Below, one piece after another: positions 47,998 through 56,929 of a DNA stretch of 64,000 bases (position 1 is its first letter; every line of letters begins with the position of its first letter). Where the stretch lies: the NCBI RefSeq assembly GCF_023703085.1, contig NZ_JAMQJY010000001.1:620001-684000 (forward strand), given 5' to 3'. A model generated the notes under the pieces. That model was not told the DNA's origin, made no database searches, and saw nothing but the letters and a program-made list of their open reading frames with translations. The translations under genes were made by a program, and so were the position numbers. The DNA comes from Alkalicoccobacillus plakortidis (GTDB lineage: Bacteria; Bacillota; Bacilli; Bacillales; Bacillaceae_D).

Positions 47998-49665
47998 TTA
48001 CACTTCCATAATAATCGGTAGGATCATTGGACGTCTTTTAGTTTTTTCATAGAGGTGTCTGCTTAGTCCTTCTCTTACGTTGCTTTTTAGAGATGACCAT
48101 TCGCTTACTTTCTCTGACATGCATTTCTTTAAAATATTACTTACGAGTTCGTTTGCATCCTCAAGTAGTTGCTCTGATTCTCGTACGTAGACAAAACCAC
48201 GTGAAATGATGTTAGGTCCAGATTCAATTGTACCTGTTTTTTTGTTCAGTGTAACAACTACAACTAAGATACCATCTTTAGATAGGAGTCTGCGATCACG
48301 TAAAACAATGTTACCTACGTCACCAACACCTAATCCGTCAATTAGAACATTACCGGATGGAATTTTGCTTGCTCGTCGTGCTTGTTTATTTGTAAATTCA
48401 ACAACTTCACCTTTTTCTACAATGAAGATGTTTTCATCTGGAATCCCTACACCTAATCCCAAATTACGGTGCGCATGTTGCATACGAACCTCACCATGAA
48501 CTGGTAGGAAGTATTTTGGTTTCATTAGATTTAGCATCAGCTTTAGTTCTTCTTGGCTACCGTGTCCAGATGCATGAACTTTTGAGGAGCCATAGACAAC
48601 TTCTGCTCCAATTCGATGCAATTTATCAATAACCGCAGAAACAGATTTTTCATTACCAGGAATCGCTGAAGCGGCAATAATCACGGTATCATAAGCATTG
48701 ATTGTGATTTGACGGTGAGCCCCTTTTGCCATACGGGTTAAGGCAGACATCGGCTCTCCTTGGCTACCAGTTGTTAAAATCACTAGTTGCTCAGGCTTAT
48801 ATTTGTTCACCTCATCTAATTCAATGATTAGATCCTTTGGTGGAGATAGATAGCCTAATCGAGTTGCAATGGAAATAACACGAATCATACTTTTTCCAAC
48901 GATTGCTAGCTTACGATTTGCTTTAGCTGTTGCTTCAATAATCTGTTGGATTCTGTGCACATTTGATGCGAACGATGTGACAATTAGTCGCCCGGTTGTT
49001 TTACGGAACACATCTGTAATACCAATTCCAACTTCTGATTCAGATTTAGTTGTTCCAGGACGTTCAGCATTTGTACTATCAGATAAAAGGCAAAGAACAC
49101 CCTTATGACCGATGTTTGCCATTTTTCCGATGTCGGCTTGTTTTCCATCAACTGGAGTCTGGTCAAATTTAAAGTCACCTGTATGTACAATCGCACCCTG
49201 AGATGTCTCAACACATACACCAACACAATCCGGGATACTATGGCTTGTCCGGAAAAAGGAAACCGGAGTTGAACCAATCTTAATGCGTGATTTAGCATCA
49301 ATGGTTTTAAGCTTAACAGAACGTAAAATACCCGCTTCTTTCAGCTTCTCTTCAACTAATCCCAATGTTAATTTTGTGCCATACACTGGTACGTTTACTT
49401 TTTTAAGAACGTAAGATAATCCTCCAATATGGTCTTCGTGTCCATGTGTGAGCACGATGCCCTTCACACGATCTGCTTGCTCTGTTAGATAAGATACATC
49501 CGGAATAACAATGTCTACTCCTAACATATCGTCATCTGGGAACATCAACCCTGCATCAATAATAATAATATCTTCATCAACTTCTACTCCGTACATATTC
49601 TTTCCGATTTCGCCAACGCCACCTAGGGCGAATACACGAATTTTTTCAGTAATCTGCTTCGACAA
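47998..49665 (-). CDS. rnjB: Ribonuclease J2
   Basis: 555 aa metallo-beta-lactamase/beta-CASP ribonuclease. The metal motif is HGHEDH near residue 75, with DAGLMFPDD before it and HTGDFKFD after. Other beta-CASP regions include GSQGEPMSAL and VHASGHGSQEE. In Bacilli it partners RNase J1 in RNA maturation and decay. The gene is first downstream of dapA, as B. subtilis ymfA/rnjB. AGGAGG lies before ATG. Confidence 0.95.
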   Translation of the reverse strand: MSKQITEKIRVFALGGVGEIGKNMYGVEVDEDIIIIDAGLMFPDDDMLGVDIVIPDVSYLTEQADRVKGIVLTHGHEDHIGGLSYVLKKVNVPVYGTKLTLGLVEEKLKEAGILRSVKLKTIDAKSRIKIGSTPVSFFRTSHSIPDCVGVCVETSQGAIVHTGDFKFDQTPVDGKQADIGKMANIGHKGVLCLLSDSTNAERPGTTKSESEVGIGITDVFRKTTGRLIVTSFASNVHRIQQIIEATAKANRKLAIVGKSMIRVISIATRLGYLSPPKDLIIELDEVNKYKPEQLVILTTGSQGEPMSALTRMAKGAHRQITINAYDTVIIAASAIPGNEKSVSAVIDKLHRIGAEVVYGSSKVHASGHGSQEELKLMLNLMKPKYFLPVHGEVRMQHAHRNLGLGVGIPDENIFIVEKGEVVEFTNKQARRASKIPSGNVLIDGLGVGDVGNIVLRDRRLLSKDGILVVVVTLNKKTGTIESGPNIISRGFVYVRESEQLLEDANELVSNILKKCMSEKVSEWSSLKSNVREGLSRHLYEKTKRRPMILPIIMEV

Positions 49666-49865
49666 TGGTCTTTCCTCCTATACATGTTTGCAAAATTCTC
49701 ATATCAAAATCGGCGTCCTTATTTCTATAGGTCGCCTGGTCGATTCCGTTCCCCGTTTCATTCTTATTAATCCTTTACTTATCCATCCTGAATAAGTACC
49801 CGAACGCATCACTTGATTTCAGTATACCTTATTTTTCTAGTGAAAAACAAGTACAACCAAAACGA

Positions 49866-49892
49866 AAAACCCGACTATTAAAGTCGGGCTTT
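49866..49892 (-). terminator. dapA terminator
   Basis: CCCGACT and AGTCGGG pair around a short loop and are followed by TTTTTCG on the minus strand, ending the asd-dapG-dapA operon. Confidence 0.92.
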
Positions 49893-49900
49893 CTGAACTA

Positions 49901-50764
49901 CTATGAAAAAAAGGAATCTACTAATTCTTGCTCTTCAGATGTTAACGAGAGTAAAGGTAATCTGGTTCCACCAGTATCGATTCCTATTTTTTTTAAACGA
50001 TGTTTTACACAGACTGGATTCGGTGATAAAAACAGTGCCTTCATCTTTGGCAAAAGACTAAGATGCAATGTTGCAGCACGTTTTGTTTCACCTGATTTAA
50101 AAGCATTAACCATTTCTTTCATCTGATTTCCTATCACATGAGAGGCAACAGACACGACCCCGTGTGCTCCAATTGAGAGCGCAGGTAGTGTTAACGAATC
50201 GTCTCCACTATAAACAATAAATTGTTCATCAGTATGATCAATAATCGTTGCCATATGCTCTAGATCACCACTTGCCTCTTTTAACGCGATAATATTATCA
50301 AGCTTAGATAAGGCAATCACTGTCTCAGATAACATATGTGCTCCTGTACGGTGAGGCACATTATATAACATGACAGGCAAAGAAACGTTTGTGGCGATTT
50401 GCTGAAAATGGGCAAACATACCGGATTGGTTCGGTCGATTATAATAAGGAACAACCGCCATAATGCCATCTGCCCCAAGAACTTCTGCCTGTTTAGACAA
50501 AGCTACAGACGATGCTGTATCATTAGAACCCGTCCCAAGTATGACGGGAACTCGTTTATTTGTATAATCAATCGCAAATTGAAACAACTCTAGCTTTTCT
50601 TTTGTTGAAAGCGTTGGGGACTCCCCCGTTGTTCCTGCTACTACTAAAGCATCTGTACCCGTTGCAATCAAATGGTCAATTAATTCGGAGGCCGCTTTAA
50701 GATCAAGTTCTCCATTCGAATCAAAAGGAGTCACCATCGCGGTTAATACCTGCCCGAAATCCAT
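49901..50764 (-). CDS. dapA: 4-hydroxy-tetrahydrodipicolinate synthase
   Basis: 287 aa class I aldolase. It condenses aspartate semialdehyde with pyruvate at the branch to lysine, diaminopimelate and, in spores, dipicolinate. Schiff-base lysine is in IALKEASGD. Pyruvate-site residues are in GTTGESPTLS and YNVPHRTG. ATG 50764 (MDFGQVLTAMV) follows GAGGAGAG; the longer upstream frame overlapping dapG is rejected. It begins 4 bp after the dapG stop. Confidence 0.97.
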   Translation of the reverse strand: MDFGQVLTAMVTPFDSNGELDLKAASELIDHLIATGTDALVVAGTTGESPTLSTKEKLELFQFAIDYTNKRVPVILGTGSNDTASSVALSKQAEVLGADGIMAVVPYYNRPNQSGMFAHFQQIATNVSLPVMLYNVPHRTGAHMLSETVIALSKLDNIIALKEASGDLEHMATIIDHTDEQFIVYSGDDSLTLPALSIGAHGVVSVASHVIGNQMKEMVNAFKSGETKRAATLHLSLLPKMKALFLSPNPVCVKHRLKKIGIDTGGTRLPLLSLTSEEQELVDSFFS

Positions 50765-50768
50765 CTGC

Positions 50769-52016
50769 TCACTCTCCTCGATGTCCGAATAACGCTTCTT
50801 GGCCGAGTCCTGCTTTTTCAAGTTGAAACATGTGATGAAGAGCATTAACTGCTTTACTCATATCCTCATTTTTCACTAAAACCCAAATTGTTGTATGAGA
50901 ATCAGCCGACTGGAGAATTTGGATATTTTCTTGTGACAAGGCACTAACAATCTTAGCCGTGACACCTGGGACACCAGTCATACCTGCTCCAACCGCAGAT
51001 ACTTTTGCACAATTGCGCTGTACTTCTGGTTTAAATCCAAGTCTAGTTAAGGTCTCAATCGCACGATCAGCCGCCGCATCCATAACGGTGTAAACCACAC
51101 CACTAGGTGAAATATTAATAAAATCAACGCTGATTTTTTCCATGGCCATTGACTTAAAGACTTTTTCTTGTACATCATAATGACCTTCACGTGCTGATAC
51201 TTTAATTTGAGTTACATTTGCCAAATGAGCAATACCTGTAATCAATTGCTCCTGAACATCACTTCCTGCACCTCCTGGATGCATGGTTGTAATTAATGTT
51301 CCTTTTTTGCTCGAGTATGTCGAGCGAATATGAATCGGAATTTTAGCTTGCATCGCAATTTCAACGGCACGAGGGTGAATCACTTTTGCCCCTTGATAGG
51401 CCATATTACAAATTTCATTGTACGTCATTGTTTTAAGCGGTCTTGCTTTCTCAACAATACGAGGGTCAGCTGTCATCACACCCTCTACATCTGTGAAAAT
51501 ATCGACCCATTCCGCATTGACAGCAGCTGCAAGAGCAGTAGCTGATGTATCGCTGCCTCCTCGACCAAGTGTTGTGGTTTCACCAGTTTTGGATTGCCCT
51601 TGAAACCCTGCAACAACAAGAACGTCATGATGCGTTAACAATGAACGCAAGTGGTCTGATTTCATATCTAAAATCTTGGCGTTCGAGAAATCTTCGTTCG
51701 TACGAAAACCAGCTTGAGCTCCGGTCATCGCTCTAGATTTGAGACCCACAGATGCAAGTAAATCAGAAAAGATAACGGATGAGATCACTTCTCCACATGA
51801 AGCTAATAAATCTTGTTCTCTTTTTGGTAGTTCGCTGCTAGCCAAACCGAGTAAGGTGTCCGTTGCGTATGGATCGCCAGCACGACCCATAGCTGAGACC
51901 ACAACGATTACTTTTAATCCTTCATCTACCGCCTTGCGTACATGGTTTGCTGCTAATTTTCTTGTCTGATCATCTTTGACGGATGTTCCTCCGAATTTTT
52001 GAACAATTAGTTTCAT
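50769..52016 (-). CDS. dapG: Aspartokinase I (DapG)
   Basis: 415 aa. The kinase domain starts VQKFGGTSVKDD and has the substrate loop TTLGRGGSDTSATAL. Two C-terminal ACT domains follow (around ITGIAHLANVTQIKV and VSAVGAGMTGVPG). In B. subtilis DapG is the diaminopimelate-sensitive isoform serving cell-wall and spore needs. It lies between asd and dapA in one operon. Confidence 0.96.
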   Translation of the reverse strand: MKLIVQKFGGTSVKDDQTRKLAANHVRKAVDEGLKVIVVVSAMGRAGDPYATDTLLGLASSELPKREQDLLASCGEVISSVIFSDLLASVGLKSRAMTGAQAGFRTNEDFSNAKILDMKSDHLRSLLTHHDVLVVAGFQGQSKTGETTTLGRGGSDTSATALAAAVNAEWVDIFTDVEGVMTADPRIVEKARPLKTMTYNEICNMAYQGAKVIHPRAVEIAMQAKIPIHIRSTYSSKKGTLITTMHPGGAGSDVQEQLITGIAHLANVTQIKVSAREGHYDVQEKVFKSMAMEKISVDFINISPSGVVYTVMDAAADRAIETLTRLGFKPEVQRNCAKVSAVGAGMTGVPGVTAKIVSALSQENIQILQSADSHTTIWVLVKNEDMSKAVNALHHMFQLEKAGLGQEALFGHRGE

Positions 52017-52030
52017 AGCTCACACTCTTC

Positions 52031-53077
52031 TTAGGATAATAGATCTTGCTGAATTAGACTTTCTGCGATTTGAACAGAGTTCAGTGCTGCACCTTTTAGT
52101 AGGTTATCTGACACAACCCAGAAGTGATACCCATTTGCTTTGTCTAAATCTTGACGAATTCTACCCACAAAAACATCATCTTGCCCTACTGCATTAGATG
52201 CCATTGGGTAAATTTGATTTGCTGTATCATCTTGTAGTGTAACCCCTGGTGCATCACTAAGAAGTGTTTTAAGTTCGGCAACTGTAGTACCTTCTTGCTC
52301 GGTTTCAATATAAACAGATTCTGAATGCCCTGTTTCTATCGGTAGACGAACACACGTTGCAGACACTTGCAGGTCAGCCATATTTAAGATTTTTTTTGTT
52401 TCATTTATCATTTTCATTTCTTCATATGTGTAGCCATTTTCTTGAAAAACATCAATTTGCGGGATCGCATTAAAAGCAATTTGATAATGCTTTTTGTCTC
52501 CTCCAACAGGAAGGATCTCGGCTTTTGCTTCCTTACCAGCAAGGATATCAGCGGTTTGGCTCTTTAATTCATTTACAGCTTCAAGTCCTGCACCAGATAC
52601 TGCTTGATATGTTGAAACAATGACCTTTTTTAATCCGATTTTTTGGCGAATTGGTTCTAGTGCGGCAACCATTTGAATCGTTGAACAATTTGGATTTGCA
52701 ATAATTCCTTTGTTCCATTTTAGATCAGTTGGGTTAACTTCCGGCACAACTAGAGGTACTTCAGGGTCCATACGGAAAGCACTTGTATTATCTACAACAA
52801 TCGCTCCTCGTTTAACGGCCTCTGGCGCTAACGCTTTAGAAACCGATCCACCCGCACTAAATAATGCAATTTGAATTCCTTCGAATGATTCTGGAGTTGC
52901 CTCTTCGACAGTATACGCTATTCCTTTAAAAGAAATCTCTTTGCCCGCTGAGCGTTTTGAAGATAATAGTTTTAAGCTTGCAATTGGAAAATCTCTTTTT
53001 TCAAGAGTAGCCAGCATTTGCTGTCCTACTGCACCTGTTGCACCAACAACTGCGATATGGTAACCATTTTTAGACAT
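52031..53077 (-). CDS. asd: Aspartate-semialdehyde dehydrogenase
   Basis: 348 aa. NADP motif [10 protein letters not shown] at the start, catalytic cysteine in NPNCSTIQM near residue 128, and the active-site histidine region [12 protein letters not shown]. It turns aspartyl phosphate, made by DapG next door, into the semialdehyde used by DapA. First gene of the asd-dapG-dapA operon with its own promoter. Confidence 0.97.
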   Translation of the reverse strand: MSKNGYHIAVVGATGAVGQQMLATLEKRDFPIASLKLLSSKRSAGKEISFKGIAYTVEEATPESFEGIQIALFSAGGSVSKALAPEAVKRGAIVVDNTSAFRMDPEVPLVVPEVNPTDLKWNKGIIANPNCSTIQMVAALEPIRQKIGLKKVIVSTYQAVSGAGLEAVNELKSQTADILAGKEAKAEILPVGGDKKHYQIAFNAIPQIDVFQENGYTYEEMKMINETKKILNMADLQVSATCVRLPIETGHSESVYIETEQEGTTVAELKTLLSDAPGVTLQDDTANQIYPMASNAVGQDDVFVGRIRQDLDKANGYHFWVVSDNLLKGAALNSVQIAESLIQQDLLS

Positions 53078-53143
53078 TATTCATTCTCCCTTCCCATCCA
53101 ACAAGTTCGTATTCTCTTTGGCATAAGCCATTTACTCTATTAA

Positions 53144-53172
53144 ACTTTACGGGAAAAAGGGGTTTTGTGCAA
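53144..53172 (-). promoter_or_regulatory. Probable sigma-A promoter of asd-dapG-dapA
   Basis: On the minus strand TTGCAC (53172-53167) and TAAAGT (53149-53144) are separated by 17 nt in the gap between dpaB and asd, about 67 bp before the asd start codon. Confidence 0.55.
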
Positions 53173-53182
53173 CCTTGGTCAT

Positions 53183-53782
53183 TTAATCACGATATTTTTC
53201 GATAATGACAGGCTGAAGCTGACGCCCTAAAATAGCAGCTTCAACAGTATCTGGTAAGGCATCCATTCGTGCGACCATAGACGTTGGTTTTTTATCTGGT
53301 GCATCCTGGCCAAATGGAATAAAATAAATATGTTTGGCTGCCATTAACTTCATAATATTCACACCGTTTAATCCCAGTGCATCATTTGTAGAGATACCTA
53401 GTACAACCGGATTCCCATTTCGTAATGTTGCTTTGGCGCCCATTAGCACAGGGTTATCTGTTAATGCATTCGCAAACTTGCTTGCTGAATTACCAGTTAA
53501 AGGTGCAATCACCATACAATCCAATGGCGTAGTAGGACCAAATGGCTCGGCTTTAACTATTGAATTGACAAGAGGTTCCGATGTGATGGAAGCTATTTGT
53601 TCTAACCAATCATCACTGTCACCAAACTTTGTATCAGTTGATTCGACTGTATACGTTGCAAAAGGTGTTACTTTTGCCCCTAACTCTACAAGCCTTTTCA
53701 TTTGTGGTAAAACCTCGCTGTATGTGCAATGAGAACCTGTTAAACCAAAACCTATATGTTTTCCTTTAAGACTCATAATCAT
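53183..53782 (-). CDS. dpaB: Dipicolinate synthase subunit B (SpoVFB)
   Basis: 199 aa flavoprotein-fold subunit (GKHIGFGLTGSHCTYSEVLP, VIAPLTGNSASKFANAL). With DpaA it converts dihydrodipicolinate to dipicolinic acid in the mother cell; this gives spores their heat resistance. The start is either ATG 53782, which overlaps the dpaA stop, or ATG 53776; GGAGG serves both. Translation is coupled to dpaA. Confidence 0.95.
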   Translation of the reverse strand: MIMSLKGKHIGFGLTGSHCTYSEVLPQMKRLVELGAKVTPFATYTVESTDTKFGDSDDWLEQIASITSEPLVNSIVKAEPFGPTTPLDCMVIAPLTGNSASKFANALTDNPVLMGAKATLRNGNPVVLGISTNDALGLNGVNIMKLMAAKHIYFIPFGQDAPDKKPTSMVARMDALPDTVEAAILGRQLQPVIIEKYRD

Positions 53783-54671
53783 TCATCCTCCAATTCGTCG
53801 CTTTTAAGTAAATCGGCAAGAATAGCAGCTAGGATTTTCCCCGCTGTTTTTGGCGCAACAATACCAGGCATACCAGGTACTAGCATCGCCTTCATCCCTC
53901 TTTTTTCTGCGTATCGAAAATCGGTCCCACCTGGTTTTGAAGCCAAATCAATAATTAAGGAATGCAATGGCATTTCAGTAAGTACTCGAGCTGTAATCAT
54001 GCGAGCAGGAATGGTATTAATGCAGATATCAATATCTTTTAGTTCCGTTTGGATATGCTTTGTATGGAATGGCTTTAAACCCATTTCGCTGATTCTAGCA
54101 AGCAGAGCTGAGTCATGTGCACCTACCTTTACTTTTGCCCCTAAGGCAGCGAAACTTCTTGCAATGGTCATGCCAATTCTCCCTAAACCTAGTACTGCCA
54201 CATTGGCATTATGAATCGTTATATCCGTATGCTGAATCGCCATCATTATAGCTCCTTCAGCAGTGGGAATTGAATTGTAAATGGCCACATCATCACGTTC
54301 CATTAACTTAACAAGCGGTCTTTTGGCCATCGTTTGGAGCTGATCGAGAAAATCATTACTAATGCCTGTATAAATGGTGCAATGTTTTGGCGTTTTCTCA
54401 AGTTGCTCTAGTGATAATGATAGGGTTTCGTTTGAAAATACCGTATCAATCCAAGCCATCTGCACTCATTCCACTCACTGGCAATATAATTGCATCTACT
54501 GTTGTCCAGTCGATTTCATCCATAGCGTATTTTGACGCACCAATAAATCCATCATCAAGCTGTTCAAAACCAGCTGAAGGAGATCTTGGCATCAAGAGTC
54601 GATAATGTGCGAATAATTTCTAAGTGTCTAGCATCTCCGCCTATTAAAAGGATATGTTTTCCGGTTAACAC
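53779..54671 (-). pseudogene. dpaA: Dipicolinate synthase subunit A (SpoVFA), two frame breaks
   Basis: A GTG start at 54671 lies 6 nt after AAGGAGG and opens MLTGKHILLIGGDARHLEII. The family sequence then continues in a second frame from about 54575 (AGFEQLDDGFIGASKYAMDE) and in a third from about 54450 (DTVFSNETLSLSL) to the end, including the Rossmann motif VLGLGRIGMTIARSFAALGA. Each break is a +1 shift. The second is repaired by removing one T from GCTTGG at 54451-54456. Repaired length is about 297 aa, as in B. subtilis. If real, spores would lack dipicolinate. Confidence 0.88.
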
Positions 54672-55279
54672 ATTGTCCCTCCTTCTAAAACTCGATTTGT
54701 TCTCTGTACTAACAAGCACAGATCATCGTTTTAATCGTTATCTGTGTTTCATCATATGTAATGAGAGATAATCAGTGAATGTTCGTTTGAAGCACAATTA
54801 GAAGCTGGGTGAGAGGTGTCTGGATAATCTAAGGCCAAGGTTCTCAGCAGACATTCCGCTCCCTGGATGGAGGCACGCCTCGCCAGGAGGTCGCCCGCCT
54901 AATTTGGCTTTGTCAATTCATTTCAACTTTGCCCTTTAGTCAAGCTGGAGTTGGCCTCCCATCCCGTCCGCAATGTGTGAGCATCTATATTTTAATAGGA
55001 CATAATAAGATTAGTTGTATTAGTGCTACAAAGCAAAAAACCCAAATATTAATGTACGAATAAATCAACATGGAAAAAGCTTGGGCTTGACCAAACGAAT
55101 GAATTTTAATGAGAACAGTATTGATTAACCGCATGATCTACATTAGAACTTCGCTGATCTGTAAATAACTCAATTTCATTTACAAACAACACAAACTAGT
55201 TTAAGGCAGCAGATTCCACCGCGTAAGAAGGGTCTGTCCGAAGCGGTTGCCCTTCTCCTGATTTTTGATCAAACAAAAA
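54672..55279. other. Gene-free gap upstream of dpaA
   Basis: About 600 bp without a supported gene. CATATGATG on the minus strand (54758-54750) resembles a sigma-K -10 element and lies about 80 bp before the dpaA start, where a mother-cell promoter is expected. A GC-rich patch at 54850-54895 holds nested inverted repeats (GAGGC-AC-GCCTC inside CTGG and CCAG). Another stem, AGAAGGG with CCCTTCT, lies at 55225-55260. Nothing coding is visible. Confidence 0.4.
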
Positions 55280-55319
55280 AAGAACCATTATGTGTGAATT
55301 ACACAACATAAGGGTTCTT
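55280..55319 (-). terminator. Long-stem terminator of ymxH
   Basis: AAGAACC-TTATGT and ACATAA-GGTTCTT pair on the minus strand with one mismatch, then TTTTTTTG. The inner sequence resembles the ymcA terminator at 24353. Confidence 0.9.
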
Positions 55320-55360
55320 TTATGGTGATAACTAATACATTTCTGTTTAATCTGCTTTGC

Positions 55361-55603
55361 CTACACAGTTGGATCAACGTCAATGATGATCATATCTTCG
55401 CCAATCTTTTTAATTTGTTGCCAATAGACCGTGACAACCTGATCCTTTTTGCCAAATTGAAACCAGCGCGATGTTGGAATAATAAAAGCGGTTATTTCGC
55501 CAGTTTCTTCATTTATGAGCAAATCCGTTTGACCTAATACGCCTAAACGTTCTCCCTTTTGATAATCAACAATTTCTTTTGAGGAAATTTCACTTAATCT
55601 CAT
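55361..55603 (-). CDS. ymxH: YmxH/YlmC family PRC-barrel protein
   Basis: 80 aa with a PRC-barrel-like beta pattern (MRLSEISSKEIVDYQKGERL, then INEETGEITAFIIPTSRW). This small sporulation-associated family occurs next to mlpA and dpaA in Bacillus. Molecular function unknown. AGGAG lies before ATG. Confidence 0.9.
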   Translation of the reverse strand: MRLSEISSKEIVDYQKGERLGVLGQTDLLINEETGEITAFIIPTSRWFQFGKKDQVVTVYWQQIKKIGEDMIIIDVDPTV

Positions 55604-55651
55604 GCAATCACTCCTTGGTTTTGACCTATTTCAACCTATGTGCTTTTCCAT

Positions 55652-55682
55652 AAAAAAAGACCAAGCCTGATTGGACTGATCT
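55652..55682 (-). terminator. Imperfect terminator after mlpA
   Basis: CCAA and TTGG cores within a longer imperfect stem are followed by TTTTTTTA on the minus strand. Confidence 0.65.
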
Positions 55683-55690
55683 TCGGAATT

Positions 55691-56929
55691 CTATTTTAAA
55701 GCATTTGGCCATTCTCCAGTAGTGCTGACAAGCGATAAAGCCGGTTTTGAGGTTAATATACGCTCAGATAATTCATTCACTGAATCCAATGTCACACTAT
55801 TAATTTCATCTAGCATTTCATCCATGGTTCTGTGCTGTCTTAGCATGAGTTCGTTTTTACCATTTCGGCTCATTCGACTGTTTGTACTCTCTAAACTAAG
55901 CATTAAACTTCCTTTAAGCTGTTCTTTACCATTTTTTAGTTCTTTTTCAGTCATACCTTTTTCCGCCATCTCATGAGTCGTTTCTTCTACCGCTTCAACA
56001 AGTGCATCAAGCTGGATATACCCGTTCCAAGCATAAAGTGTTAAAAGACCACTGTCTGAAAATGAAGAGTGATAGGAGAAGACTGAGTAGCATAATCCTC
56101 GTTTTTCACGAATCTCTTGAAATAAACGACTACTCATGCTTCCACCAAATGAGTTATTTAACAGCACAAGTGAATAGATAGAAGGATCATCGATAGCAAG
56201 ACCATTATAACCAATACATAAATGTGCTTGTTCTGCTTCTTTCGCTCGAATTCGCTGCTCTTGAACAAACTGAGGTTTAGTAAGGATTTCAGTTTGCACA
56301 GTCGGTTTCACTTTAGCAAACGTTGTTTTTAATTGTTCAATTAACGTCTCATCAATATTCCCTGCAACTGAAATCACAACATAATCACCCGTATAAAATC
56401 GATCCATATAAGCACGGAGATCAGCTGATGTAAAAGAAGAAAGCGTTTGATCAGTACCTAAAATTGGATACGCTAAAGGGTGTGAACCATAACAGGCTTC
56501 ACTTAATAACTCATGAACTAAGTCATCGGGGGTATCTTCGACCATTCGAATTTCTTCTCCAATGACATTTTTCTCTTTTTCCAACTCTTCTTCATCAAAT
56601 GTAGAATTGAAGAACATATCTTGTAGGACATCTAAGGCAATAAAAGAATGTTCATCAAGTACTTTTGCGTAATAACACGTATATTCTTTAGATGTAAAAG
56701 CGTTCACCTGACCACCAATCTGATCAAAAGCTTCAGCAATATCCTGAGGAGACCGGGTGTGGGTTCCCTTAAACAACATATGCTCCAACAGGTGTGAAAG
56801 TCCATTTTCCTTCTGTGTTTCGTTTCTTGAACCCGTTCCAACCCAAATGCCCATCGATACGGAGCGAACAGTAGAAATCGGTTCTACTAAAATTCGGACT
56901 CCATTGGCTAAATCAATTTTCTGTATCAA
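55691..56929 (-). CDS. mlpA: M16 zinc metallopeptidase MlpA (YmxG)
   Basis: 412 aa processing-peptidase-like enzyme with the inverted zinc motif HLLEH near residue 50 and the downstream glutamate region EKEKNVIGEEI. The likely start is TTG 56929: it follows GGGGGTCAGAG, and translation from it (IQKIDLANGVRI) matches the family N-terminus. An upstream ATG would add 28 unrelated residues. It overlaps the ylxY end by 17 bp. The B. subtilis homologue affects protease gene expression. Confidence 0.93.
   Translation of the reverse strand: MIQKIDLANGVRILVEPISTVRSVSMGIWVGTGSRNETQKENGLSHLLEHMLFKGTHTRSPQDIAEAFDQIGGQVNAFTSKEYTCYYAKVLDEHSFIALDVLQDMFFNSTFDEEELEKEKNVIGEEIRMVEDTPDDLVHELLSEACYGSHPLAYPILGTDQTLSSFTSADLRAYMDRFYTGDYVVISVAGNIDETLIEQLKTTFAKVKPTVQTEILTKPQFVQEQRIRAKEAEQAHLCIGYNGLAIDDPSIYSLVLLNNSFGGSMSSRLFQEIREKRGLCYSVFSYHSSFSDSGLLTLYAWNGYIQLDALVEAVEETTHEMAEKGMTEKELKNGKEQLKGSLMLSLESTNSRMSRNGKNELMLRQHRTMDEMLDEINSVTLDSVNELSERILTSKPALSLVSTTGEWPNALK

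Noticed and set aside
5210..54456. Programmed +1 frameshifting at GCTTGG
   Set aside because: The hexamer sits in different codon phases in the four genes, no stimulatory element is shared, and none of these families is known to use recoding.
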